DNA of 16,871 bases from AC-32 sp035473395 (GTDB lineage: Bacteria; Actinomycetota; Thermoleophilia; Gaiellales; Gaiellaceae), in the NCBI GenBank assembly GCA_035473395.1, contig DATIOF010000057.1, positions 1-16,871 of the forward strand. The letters run 5' to 3'. Within the stretch, counting starts at the first letter, position 1. Every line of letters starts with the position of its first letter. Of the stretch, positions 6,700-13,485 are shown in pieces. A model generated the notes under the pieces. The model had not been told where the DNA came from, ran no database searches, and saw nothing but the letters and a program-made list of their open reading frames with translations. The position numbers and the translations under genes are program-made.

Positions 6700-7213
6700 G
6701 CTCGAACTCGAGCTCCTCGCCGTCCTCGTCGTCCCAGTGGCGGCCGACCTCGACGAAGCCGAGCCGCCGCACGATCGCAAGCGACGGCTCGTTCTCGGGC
6801 CCGACGGAGGCGACGAAGCGGTGGATCCCCTCGGCGCGGGCCCAGCCGAGCAGGCCGACCACGGCCTCGGTCGCGTAGCCCTTGCGCCGGTGCTCCGGGA
6901 AGATCGTGTAGCCGACCTCGACCGCGTCCGGCGCCTTCAGCGAGTTGATCCCGGGCGGCCCGTGGAAGCCGACGTGACCGATCAGCTCGCGCGTCTCGGG
7001 CAGGACGATTCCCCGCACCAGCCAGCGACCGAGGGCCTCGTCGTCGCTCATCTGCCGCAGCCGGAAGGCGAGGAAGCGGCGGTCATGCGCGTCGGGCCAG
7101 TCGTCCGGGACGGCGAAGCCGAGCCCGTCGTGACGGCCGTCGAGGATCGCTTCGACCAGCTGCGGCGAGAGCCAGACCAGCTCGAGCCGCTCAGTCTCGA
7201 TCGTGTCGGTCAC
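6683..7213 (-). CDS. GNAT family N-acetyltransferase (RimJ/RimL type)
   Basis: This enzyme moves an acetyl group from acetyl-CoA to an amine, in this subfamily often a protein N-terminus or an antibiotic or small molecule. The 176-residue sequence has the RimJ/RimL pattern: ETERLELV near the start (6-13), GHVGFHGPP (79-87), the acetyl-CoA loop FPEHRRKGYATEAV (105-118) and the C-terminal VGPENEPSLAIVRRLGF (137-153). The start is GTG 7213, whose GTGA overlaps the TGA stop of the upstream tandem-GNAT gene, so it is translated by re-initiation from that gene. At its 3' end it overlaps the methyltransferase on the other strand by 17 bases. The substrate cannot be read from the sequence. Confidence 0.88.
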   Translation of the reverse strand: MTDTIETERLELVWLSPQLVEAILDGRHDGLGFAVPDDWPDAHDRRFLAFRLRQMSDDEALGRWLVRGIVLPETRELIGHVGFHGPPGINSLKAPDAVEVGYTIFPEHRRKGYATEAVVGLLGWARAEGIHRFVASVGPENEPSLAIVRRLGFVEVGRHWDDEDGEELEFELRSSG

Positions 7214-8121
7214 GCGAGCGGCCCGCGCAGGAAGAGCCGCCCGATCCAGGGCCGGTAGCCGAGCTGCTCGTTCAGCCGGCGCATCGGCGTGTTGCGCTCG
7301 TCGTTCGTCGTCCGCAGCAGCTCGTAGCCGTTCGCCTTCGCCCAGCCGATCTGCGCGCACTTCAGCGCACGGGCCACACCCCGGCCCCGCCAGGCGCGCC
7401 TGACCGCGGTCAGGTCGTGGTAGGCGCTCGTCGTCGACGTGCTCGAGATGGAGAACTTCGCGTAGCCGACGACCTCGTCGCCCGCGACCGCGACGAACGT
7501 CGCCTCGGGCCGGTCGCCCGGGCCCTGCATGTCGTGCTCGAGCCAGGCCTCGAACGGCTCGTGCTGCTCGTCCTCGTAGCCAGGCACGTCCGTCGAGGTC
7601 TCGACCGAGACCTCGAACAGGCCGTGAGCGAGCTCGGGCCGCTCGGCCCAGGTGACGATCTCGACGCCCGGCGGCGGCTCGACGGGCGGCGGCTCGATCG
7701 CCGTCAGGTCGAGCGCGACGCCCTTCTCGTGCCGTTCCTGGACGAAGCCGCGTCGCTCTGCGAATGCGAGGCTTTCCGGGTCGTTGTCGGTGAGCACCGC
7801 CTCGAGCGTCGTAAGCCCGCGCTCCCGGGCCCAGTCCGAGACGGCCGAGTAGAGCGCGGTGCCGGCCCCGCGGCCTCGCTGCCCCGGTGGAACGGTGATC
7901 AGCACACGCGGGCTGTCCGGGAGGCCGGGAAAGAGCGCCGCGAACCCGCTGCCGAGCACGATGCCGTCCTGGCGCGCGAGCAGGTCGGCGTGGTCGAGCA
8001 GGCCCGCCTTGAACGACTGCACCTCGGGCAGGCCGAAGCTCTCGTGCGGCCACGTCTCGAGGTAGGCGCCGAGCGAGAGCCGTTCGTCGGCCTCGCCCGC
8101 GACAGGGGCGACTTCGATCAT
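7210..8121 (-). CDS. tandem-domain GNAT acetyltransferase
   Basis: The 303-residue protein carries two GNAT domains. The first (about 1-140) has the acetyl-CoA loop PPGQRGRGAGTAL (78-90) and ends in DNDPESLAFAERRGF. The second (about 152-303) has AVRRAWRGRGVARAL (239-253) and NDERNTPMRRLNEQLGYRP. A proline-rich hinge (EPPPVEPPPG) joins them. Two intact-looking loops are unusual, as many tandem GNATs keep only one active site. Mycothiol synthase MshD is the best-known tandem GNAT of Actinobacteria and has a similar length, but I see no MshD-specific signature. ATG 8121 is chosen over TTG 8130 because TATGGT at 8135-8130 is a probable -10 box 8 bases upstream. It is the first gene of a coupled GNAT pair. 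Confidence 0.85.
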   Translation of the reverse strand: MIEVAPVAGEADERLSLGAYLETWPHESFGLPEVQSFKAGLLDHADLLARQDGIVLGSGFAALFPGLPDSPRVLITVPPGQRGRGAGTALYSAVSDWARERGLTTLEAVLTDNDPESLAFAERRGFVQERHEKGVALDLTAIEPPPVEPPPGVEIVTWAERPELAHGLFEVSVETSTDVPGYEDEQHEPFEAWLEHDMQGPGDRPEATFVAVAGDEVVGYAKFSISSTSTTSAYHDLTAVRRAWRGRGVARALKCAQIGWAKANGYELLRTTNDERNTPMRRLNEQLGYRPWIGRLFLRGPLA

Positions 8122-8129
8122 TGCGCTCA

Positions 8130-8135
8130 ACCATA
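8130..8135 (-). promoter_or_regulatory. -10 box of GNAT operon, leaderless start
   Basis: TATGGT on the minus strand fits TANNNT and ends 8 bases before ATG 8121. There is no Shine-Dalgarno sequence in between and no good -35 upstream. The box shares the 62-base divergent spacer with the start region of the histidine kinase gene. Confidence 0.4.
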
Positions 8136-8183
8136 GGGACTGCGCAGCCGGGGTTGTGGCCCTCCGGGCCGGGAGCTACCCTG

Positions 8184-10415
8184 GTGAAAGCCGCCGTGTT
8201 GTCTCTCCAGAAGTACCGCACCCGTCCTGGGCTTATCGCCGTTTCCGCCCTTGTCTTGGCCGCGGCGGCCGCTGTCCTGCTCGTCCTGCTGCCCGAGCGC
8301 TGGGAGCGCATCCTCGTCGCAGCGGTGACCTTCCTGGCCGGCGCGACCATCGCGCTGCTCTTGGCGAGACGCGCGCGCTCGCGGGAGCAGGCGCGGATCG
8401 AGGAGCTCGAGACCGCCGAGGCGAGACACCGCGCCCTGCTCGACGGCCTGCCGCTCGTGACGTGGCTCACCGCGCCCGGCGACCGCTCAGAGACGCTCTA
8501 CGTCTCCCCGTCGATCGCGGAGGTGACGGGTTACTCCCCGTCGGAGTGGGCCGAGCAGCCCGACCTGCACGTCAATCTGCTGCATCCCGACGATCGCGAG
8601 CGCGTCGTGCTCGAGCTCGAGCACGCGAACACCGGCGCTCCGGTTCGCTCGCTCGAGTACCGCTTCCTCGCGCGGGACGGCCGCGCCGTCTGGGTGCGCG
8701 AGGACAGCGCCACGGTGCGCGACTCGAAAGGGGAGCCCCTCTACGTCCAGACCTTCCTGCGCGACGTGGGAGAGCTGAAGCGCGGCGACGACCGGCGCGA
8801 GCTGCTCCAGTCTGCCGAGCGAGAGGCCGCCTCCGAGAGCGCTGAGCGGCGCGCGCGGCTGGACCTGCTCCGCCACGTCGGGAACGAGATCACGGCCGGG
8901 GTCGACCTCGACGGGGCACTCATGCGAGTAGCGGAGATGATCGTGGTCGATGTCGCCGACTGGTGCCTGATCGACGTCGTCGACGAGGCCAGCGATCTTG
9001 GCCGCACGGCAGTCGCGCGCGGGGCGACGACCAGCCCGGACGACGGACGCGTGCCCGCCGACGAGCCGGAAACCGAGGTTCGGGCTGTCCTCGAGCAAGG
9101 CAGCACCAGCGTGCGCCCGCCCCTCGACGAGCGTTCGAACGCCGAGGGCGTGTCGCTTGGCGACCTCGAGGCGCGCTCGGTCGTCTCCGTTCCGCTGGGG
9201 GCACGCAAACAACGGCTCGGCGTGCTCACGCTCGCACGCACGAAGCGCGGGCCGGCGTACTCGTCCGAGGACGTCGCGCTGGCCGAGGACCTCGCCGCAC
9301 GGCTTGGCCTCGCGCTCGATCGCGCGCGGCTCTACCGTGAGGTCGAGCAGCGCTCGGACGCGGCCTGGGTGCTCGAGCACGTCGCGGACGGCATCCTGCT
9401 GCTCGACCGCACCGACGTCGTCCGGCTCTGGAACCCCGCCGCGGAGGCGATCACGTTCATCCCCGCAGGCGAGGTCATCGGCCGCCCCGCGGCCGAGGCG
9501 ATCCCCGGCTGGAAGACCGCCGTCGAGCGCGTCCCCGTCTCCGCGTCACCCGACCCGGGCCACGACGAGGTCCTGATCCCGATCGAGACCTCACGCGGCG
9601 AACGCTGGATCGCGATCTCCGGCGTGCGCTTCTTCGGCGGCACGGTGTACGCGTTCCGCGACCTGACCGACACGCGCCGCCTCGAGGAGATCAAGGCCGA
9701 CTTCATCGCCACCGCCTCGCACGAGCTGCGAACCCCGCTGGCCGCCGTCTACGGCGCGGCGCAAACGCTGCTCCGCCACGACTTCGCGCTCGACGAGACC
9801 GGGCGCGAGCGCTTCGTCTCGCTAATCGCCGACGAGTCCGAGCGGCTGGGCCGGATCGTGAACGAGATTTTGCTCGCGAACCAGCTCGACTCGGGGCGGC
9901 TCGACCTCGAATCCGAGCCCTTCGACGCCGGCGACCTCGTCGAGCGCGTTGTCGAGGCGACGCGAATGCACGCGCCGCCGTCCGTCACGCTCGAGGTCGA
10001 GGCCTCGGGGAGCATGCCCCAGGTCGCCGCCGATGCCGACAAGGTCCGCCAGGTGCTCGTCAACCTCGTCGAGAACGCGATCAAGTACTCACCCGACGGC
10101 GGCCGCGTCGAGGTCGGCATCGAGGAGCGCGACGGCTTTCTCCGCTTCCACGTACGAGACGAGGGGCTTGGCATCGCGCCGGAAGACCAGGAGCAGATCT
10201 TCGAGAAGTTCTACCGCGCCGATCCCCAGATGACCCGCGGGGTGGGTGGGACCGGTCTCGGCCTCTACATCTGTCGCGAGCTGATCGACCGCATGGGCGG
10301 ACGCATCTGGGCCGAGCCGAACGGGAGCAAGGGCTCGATGTTCGTCTTCGAGCTGCCCGCCGCAGAGGTCATGGCGCACGGGCGGCGCGGCGGCTCGCCG
10401 CTACAATTGGGCTGA
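8184..10415 (+). CDS. membrane-anchored PAS-GAF-PAS sensor histidine kinase
   Basis: This 743-residue sensor kinase has two membrane segments near the start (about 16-36 and 42-62), a coiled linker, a PAS domain (about 78-200, with YRFLARDGRAVWVRED), a GAF domain (about 225-395), a second PAS (about 400-500), a HisKA dimerisation helix pair and a HATPase domain. The phospho-acceptor is His513 in ASHELRTPL. The N-box NLVENAIKYS contains Asn631, followed by DEGLGIA and GTGLGLYICREL. The loop between the membrane segments is tiny, so sensing is probably cytoplasmic via PAS/GAF. GTG 8184 has GGGAG 8 bases upstream, so I prefer it to TTG 8121. No response regulator is encoded in the window, so it is an orphan here. 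Its stop is 5 bases before mature tmRNA, and its last codons contain the ssrA promoter. Confidence 0.92.
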   Translation: MKAAVLSLQKYRTRPGLIAVSALVLAAAAAVLLVLLPERWERILVAAVTFLAGATIALLLARRARSREQARIEELETAEARHRALLDGLPLVTWLTAPGDRSETLYVSPSIAEVTGYSPSEWAEQPDLHVNLLHPDDRERVVLELEHANTGAPVRSLEYRFLARDGRAVWVREDSATVRDSKGEPLYVQTFLRDVGELKRGDDRRELLQSAEREAASESAERRARLDLLRHVGNEITAGVDLDGALMRVAEMIVVDVADWCLIDVVDEASDLGRTAVARGATTSPDDGRVPADEPETEVRAVLEQGSTSVRPPLDERSNAEGVSLGDLEARSVVSVPLGARKQRLGVLTLARTKRGPAYSSEDVALAEDLAARLGLALDRARLYREVEQRSDAAWVLEHVADGILLLDRTDVVRLWNPAAEAITFIPAGEVIGRPAAEAIPGWKTAVERVPVSASPDPGHDEVLIPIETSRGERWIAISGVRFFGGTVYAFRDLTDTRRLEEIKADFIATASHELRTPLAAVYGAAQTLLRHDFALDETGRERFVSLIADESERLGRIVNEILLANQLDSGRLDLESEPFDAGDLVERVVEATRMHAPPSVTLEVEASGSMPQVAADADKVRQVLVNLVENAIKYSPDGGRVEVGIEERDGFLRFHVRDEGLGIAPEDQEQIFEKFYRADPQMTRGVGGTGLGLYICRELIDRMGGRIWAEPNGSKGSMFVFELPAAEVMAHGRRGGSPLQLG
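10402..10407 (+). promoter_or_regulatory. ssrA -10 box
   Basis: TACAAT, inside the last codons of the histidine kinase gene, predicts a transcript start near 10414 and a short precursor end to be trimmed by RNase P. The same CTACAAT heptamer precedes smpB, the protein partner of this RNA. No convincing -35 is visible. Confidence 0.5.
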
Positions 10416-10420
10416 CATAC

Positions 10421-10785
10421 GGGGGCGACCTGGTTTCGACGTGGTCGGTTCTCCGGCAGAGCTGCAAGCGGAGGTCCCCGGTCGGCCTCCTAAAACAACC
10501 GGGACACAACGCAAGTGCGAAGAACACAAACGCACTCGCTCTCGCTGCCTAACCCGTAGCGAAGCGCGTCGCTCCGAGCTCGGCCCGTGGCTCGGGTAGC
10601 GGCGTCAGAAACGGGCTCGGCGCCTAGGGAGAGCCAATCGCCCGAAGCGCGACACCAAAGGATGGCTAGCCCGGAGGTTGGTCGGCTCCCAACCGGCCGC
10701 CGGGCGAAACTCAACGGGAGCCTAAGCTTGTAGACGCACTGTCCGGTGCGACCTCGGACGCGGGTTCGATTCCCGCCGCCTCCAC
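10421..10785 (+). ncRNA. ssrA: transfer-messenger RNA (tmRNA)
   Basis: tmRNA rescues stalled ribosomes with SmpB and tags the unfinished protein for proteolysis. The acceptor stem GGGGGCG (10421-10427) pairs with CGCCTCC (10777-10783). Its third pair is G-U (10423-10781), the identity element for alanyl-tRNA synthetase, and A10784 is the discriminator. The CCA end is not fully encoded (CTT follows). A T-arm, GCGGG-TTCGATT-CCCGC, closes the tRNA-like domain. Pseudoknot PK1 is clear: GGAGG (10470-10474) pairs with CCTCC (10486-10490), and CCCGGT (10477-10482) with ACCGGG (10498-10503). The 365-base length is normal for a one-piece tmRNA. It lies convergent to the HNH-like gene, with a strong hairpin between them. 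Confidence 0.95.
10517..10552 (+). other. tmRNA tag reading frame, peptide AKNTNALALAA
   Basis: The resume codon is most likely GCG 10517, preceded by AAGT as in other tmRNAs. The frame reads AKNTNALALAA and ends at TAA 10550-10552. The ALAA end is the usual signal for ClpXP-type proteases. The end of the frame is certain. The first codon is inferred from its place 14 bases after PK1 and from the alanine start. Confidence 0.8.
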
Positions 10786-10788
10786 TTC

Positions 10789-10814
10789 GCAGCGGCGCCG
10801 AGAGGCGCCGCTGC
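10789..10814. terminator. 11-bp hairpin after ssrA, likely bidirectional terminator
   Basis: GCAGCGGCGCC (10789-10799) and GGCGCCGCTGC (10804-10814) form a perfect 11-bp stem with a GAGA tetraloop. It begins 4 bases after the tmRNA 3' end and ends 12 bases before the stop of the convergent HNH-like gene, so it can serve both. There is no T-run. Confidence 0.7.
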
Positions 10815-10826
10815 TCGTAGGCGCAG

Positions 10827-11282
10827 CTAAGAGACGAACGCCTTCCGCACCGCTCGAGCCGTCCAGGTCTGACTTCCGTGCGGACGTCGTACCTGTTTGC
10901 GGTTCAGCTGCTCGGCGATTTGCTCGAGCGACATCCCCTTCTCGAGCAGCGTTCTGATCCGCACTCGCCAGCCGTAGTCCATCTTGTTGCAACGCACGTG
11001 ACCGAGCCGGACGTTCGAAGGGACGAGGTGACCACCGTCGGCCTTCAGCCGCGGGTAGTGGTCGGGCGAAGGCGCCCAAGCGGTTAGGGGAGTGGATCTC
11101 GGCTCGAAGTAGCCCCGACCCTTGTGGCAGTAGCAGCTCGGCATCTCGCAGCGCAGCTCGATGATCTGCCCACGTTCCGCCATCTGAACAAGGACGCCCC
11201 GGGTACCGAGTGCTCGCAGCCGGTCTGCGACGCTCTCTCCCTTGGTTGGGTCAGCCCTCATGGCCTCGGACTTTGAAGTCAA
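10827..11282 (-). CDS. HNH-like zinc protein with recombinase-type helix-turn-helix
   Basis: I recognise domains but not a named family. From TTG 11282 there are 151 residues. Cysteines 45, 50 and 52 precede an HNH-like stretch with His75, DGGH (82-85), Asn90, VRLGH (91-95) and Cys98-Asn99, similar to HNH endonuclease folds. The C-terminal part (EKGMSLEQIAEQLNR, then WTARAVRKAF) looks like the DNA-binding helices at the end of the Recombinase domain of large serine recombinases. The start is decided by a consensus AAGGAG 8 bases before TTG 11282; the open frame further upstream to 12446 is antisense to ltrA and not coding. Two of its 60-base lines count 62-63% GC against 72% for one in ltrA, a mild sign of transfer. 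Its place just past ssrA, a frequent integration site, fits a mobile-element relic, but no integrase or att repeat is seen. Confidence 0.7.
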   Translation of the reverse strand: MTSKSEAMRADPTKGESVADRLRALGTRGVLVQMAERGQIIELRCEMPSCYCHKGRGYFEPRSTPLTAWAPSPDHYPRLKADGGHLVPSNVRLGHVRCNKMDYGWRVRIRTLLEKGMSLEQIAEQLNRKQVRRPHGSQTWTARAVRKAFVS

Positions 11283-11320
11283 TGCGTGTTCTCCTTGCGC
11301 TGAATCAACGGCCCTCGCCT

Positions 11321-11349
11321 CTGAGATCAACCTTACGCCACAGTAAGGT
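11321..11349. promoter_or_regulatory. mirror-symmetric divergent promoter, HNH gene and ltrA
   Basis: ACCTTAC (11330-11336) and GTAAGGT (11343-11349) are a perfect inverted repeat with a 6-base spacer. Each arm contains TAAGGT, a TANNNT -10 box, one per strand. On the plus strand CTGAGA (11321-11326) stands 17 bases before TAAGGT (4 of 6 to TTGACA), and ATG 11358 follows 8 bases later, so ltrA would be leaderless. On the minus strand the start would be near 11323, giving a 40-base leader with AAGGAG before TTG 11282. The dyad may also be an operator. Confidence 0.5.
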
Positions 11350-11357
11350 CGCGGGCG

Positions 11358-12512
11358 ATGCCCGCCACGGCAGTCGATCACGAGCACAGCGTCACCCCGC
11401 GAGAGCTCTTCTTCGATCTCGTCTTCGTGTTCGCGTTCACGCAGGTCACGACCCTGCTGACCAACGATCCGACGTTCGCCGGGATCGGTCGTGGCGTGCT
11501 CGTCCTCGCGGCGCTCTGGTGGCCCTGGACGGCCTACGCCTGGCTGACGAACACCGTCGATCCCGAGGAAGGATTCGTCGGAGCCGCGCTGCTCGTCGTG
11601 CTGATCGCCATGTTTCTTGCGGCGCTCGCGGTGCCGGGCGTGTTCGACGATGACGGCGTGCTCTTCGGCGCGTGCTTCCTGCTCGTCGTCGCACTCCATC
11701 TGGCCCTCTACGCGCTTGCCGCCCGCGGCGACCGCGACCTGCTCGCTGCCGTGTTCCGGCTGGCGCCGTGGACGCTGGTCGGCGCGACGCTGATCCTGAT
11801 CGCCGGCTTCGGCTTCGCGGACGGCGCTCGCATCTGGCTCTGGGTCGCCGCGCTGTTGACCACGTACGTCGGCGCGGGGCTGAGCGGGTCGAGCGGCTGG
11901 CGGGTCTTCCCGACGCACCTCACAGAGCGGTACGGCCTCGTGATCATCATTGCCATCGGCGAGGCGTTCGTCGCGATCGGCATCGGCGCGACGACGATCG
12001 CGCTCGGCGAGGTGGTGGCCGCCGTTCTCGGCCTGCTCGTCGCCACGTCGTTCTGGCTTGCGTACTTCGATTTCTTCTCGATTCGCGCCGCGCGCACGCT
12101 CGCGGAGCGGGAGGGCCCCGAGCGCGCGGCGCTCTCTCGCGACCTGTACGCCTACACGCACCTGCCGATGATCGTGGGGATCGTGCTGTTCGCGTTCTCG
12201 ATGAAGGTGATCGTCGGCCACGTCGGGGACGAGCTCGATTCCGCCCCGGCGTTCGCCCTCTGCGGCGGGAGCGCCCTCTACCTGCTCGCGTACTCGGCCG
12301 TCCGGTCGCGGATCGAGAGGCGCTTGGCGCTGAGCCGTGGTCGGTTCACAGCGGCGATCCTCCTGTTGCTCGTGCTCCCGCTCGCGACCGCGGTGCCGGC
12401 GCTCGCCGCGCTGGCGCTGGTCACCGTGATCTGGCTCGGGTTGCACGCGTACGAGGTGATCTGGTGGCGCGAGGCTCGTGCGGAGTCTCGTTCGATGCTC
12501 ACCTCGTCCTAG
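11358..12512 (+). CDS. ltrA: low temperature requirement protein A (LtrA) family membrane protein
   Basis: This is a 384-residue polytopic membrane protein with about 11-12 hydrophobic segments. The family hallmark is near the start: VTPRELFFDLVFVFAFTQV (12-30). ERYGLVIIIAIGEAFVAIG and a charged FFSIRAARTL stretch also match the LtrA family. The name comes from a Listeria gene needed for growth in the cold; the transported or bound substrate is unknown in the family, and nothing here shows a cold role. ATG 11358 sits 8 bases after a TAAGGT -10 box with no Shine-Dalgarno sequence, so translation is probably leaderless. It is divergent from the HNH-like gene and 44 bases upstream of the hydrolase on the same strand, with no terminator between, so they may be co-transcribed. 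Confidence 0.88.
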   Translation: MPATAVDHEHSVTPRELFFDLVFVFAFTQVTTLLTNDPTFAGIGRGVLVLAALWWPWTAYAWLTNTVDPEEGFVGAALLVVLIAMFLAALAVPGVFDDDGVLFGACFLLVVALHLALYALAARGDRDLLAAVFRLAPWTLVGATLILIAGFGFADGARIWLWVAALLTTYVGAGLSGSSGWRVFPTHLTERYGLVIIIAIGEAFVAIGIGATTIALGEVVAAVLGLLVATSFWLAYFDFFSIRAARTLAEREGPERAALSRDLYAYTHLPMIVGIVLFAFSMKVIVGHVGDELDSAPAFALCGGSALYLLAYSAVRSRIERRLALSRGRFTAAILLLLVLPLATAVPALAALALVTVIWLGLHAYEVIWWREARAESRSMLTSS

Positions 12513-12556
12513 GCGAACGAGTTGCGTGAAGGGTCACGAGATGCGATACACCGCTC

Positions 12557-13264
12557 GTGGCCACCTTTTGTCTCATCCACGGGAACTGGCACGACGGTTC
12601 CTGCTGGTCGCCGGTCGTCGAGGGCCTGCGGGCGCGAGGCCACGACGCGGTCACGCCGGATCTGCCGTTCGACGACCCCGCCGCGACCGGCGCAGACCGG
12701 GCGCGCCCGGCGATCGCGGCGATCGCGAACGTCGAAGGCCCAGTCGTCGTGGTCGCCCATTCGGTCGGCTCGGCCGAGGGGGCGCTGGTGGCTGCCGAGT
12801 GCGACCCGTTGCTCCTCGTCTACCTCTGTCCGCGGTTCGGCTCGTTCGCGGCGCCTGACGACGCGCCGCCGGTCTTTCGAGAAGGGTTCCCGTTCCCGCC
12901 CAGAGACGCTCAGGGCCGGATCGTCTGGGACCCGGACGCTGCGATCGCGGCGATGTATCCGCGGCTGCCCGAAGAAACCGCGCGGCGGCTCGCACAGCGG
13001 CTCCGGCCCGGAGCGGTCGCGGCCGGGGAGTATCCGCTCGCCGAGCATCCCGATGTCCCAACGGCGCTGATCCTGGCGAGCTATGACGAGTTCTTCACGC
13101 CGGAATGGGAGCGATTCGTCGCGCGTGAGCTGCTCGGCATCGAGCCGATCGAGATCCCCACCGGACACTTCCCGATGGTGGAAGACCCTGCCTTGCTCAC
13201 GGATCTACTCGACCGGCTTGCGCTGGAAGCGTCAAAGGGCGGGGAGGAGCTGCCAAGCGGTTAG
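12557..13264 (+). CDS. alpha/beta hydrolase (esterase/hydroxynitrile lyase-like)
   Basis: The 235-residue protein has the compact alpha/beta hydrolase fold of the AB_hydrolase_6 type. LIHGNWHDGSCW (6-17) forms the oxyanion region, the nucleophile is Ser69 in AHSVGS, the acid is probably Asp177 in ASYDEFF, and the base is His204 in PTGHFPMVEDP. The HG-WH-G-CW start is typical of the plant methylesterase/hydroxynitrile lyase-like branch and its many bacterial relatives, which cleave small esters. The real substrate is unknown. GTG 12557 starts the family sequence directly, but it has no clear Shine-Dalgarno sequence and no -10 box at leaderless distance. It follows ltrA by 44 bases and probably relies on its transcript. 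Confidence 0.85.
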   Translation: MATFCLIHGNWHDGSCWSPVVEGLRARGHDAVTPDLPFDDPAATGADRARPAIAAIANVEGPVVVVAHSVGSAEGALVAAECDPLLLVYLCPRFGSFAAPDDAPPVFREGFPFPPRDAQGRIVWDPDAAIAAMYPRLPEETARRLAQRLRPGAVAAGEYPLAEHPDVPTALILASYDEFFTPEWERFVARELLGIEPIEIPTGHFPMVEDPALLTDLLDRLALEASKGGEELPSG

Positions 13265-13290
13265 GGGTGCGGCGCCGGGGCTAAGCCGAG

Positions 13291-13338
13291 CTAATCCCGC
13301 GTCAGCTCGCGGAAGGCGGGCTCGTCGCGGATCGGGCT
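13291..13338 (-). pseudogene. decayed gene tail 1, SPIRDEPAFRELTRD-stop
   Basis: Read on the minus strand this ends in SPIRDEPAFRELTRD and a TAG stop, close to DPIRDEPAFGELIRD-TAG at the end of the GFA-TPR gene. The first 45 bases of each copy (13291 and 15015 onward) match at 40 positions. Upstream of the motif the similarity stops and no gene body is left. It looks like the 3' remnant of a lost TPR-tailed gene. Confidence 0.55.
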
Positions 13339-13361
13339 GGCACCGTTTCTGAGCGCCTGTC

Positions 13362-13400
13362 CGTTCGCTGAAGGCGGGCTCGTCGGGTCCGATAGGTTCC
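13362..13400 (-). pseudogene. decayed gene tail 2, PIGPDEPAFSERT
   Basis: A second copy of the same motif, in another frame and without its stop, shares the 16-base core GAAGGCGGGCTCGTCG (13370-13385) with copy 1 (13312-13327) and the GFA-TPR gene (15036-15051). Copies 1 and 2 are 58 bases apart. Apart from these tails, the 221-base spacer 13265-13485 holds only a possible TAGGTT -10 box (13393-13398) and the ribosome site of the next gene. Confidence 0.45.
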
Positions 13401-13485
13401 TCGCAGGCGCGCGGCCGGTCTTTTCGGGCCTTGCGCAGGTCGCGCCGGGCGGGGGAACCGAACTTACAACCGACGGGAGAGAGAG

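Noticed and set aside
7214..8470. Minus-strand frame upstream of the RimL-type GNAT start, up to 8470
   Set aside because: It is out of frame with the tandem GNAT gene and Arg/Ala-rich. The GTGA overlap at 7210-7213 gives the real start.
10490..11079. Minus-strand frames over ssrA and out of frame in the HNH-like gene
   Set aside because: One is antisense to a clear tmRNA; the other overlaps the HNH-like gene in another frame and has no ribosome site.
10421..11300. Integrated prophage or genomic island at ssrA
   Set aside because: No integrase, and I saw no second copy of the ssrA 3' end in the window. Only one small atypical gene supports it, so it stays a hypothesis.
11283..12446. Long upstream extension of the HNH-like frame on the minus strand
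   Set aside because: It is antisense to ltrA and very rich in Arg, Glu, Asp and Gln, as expected from a high-GC shadow. A consensus Shine-Dalgarno sequence supports the TTG at 11282.
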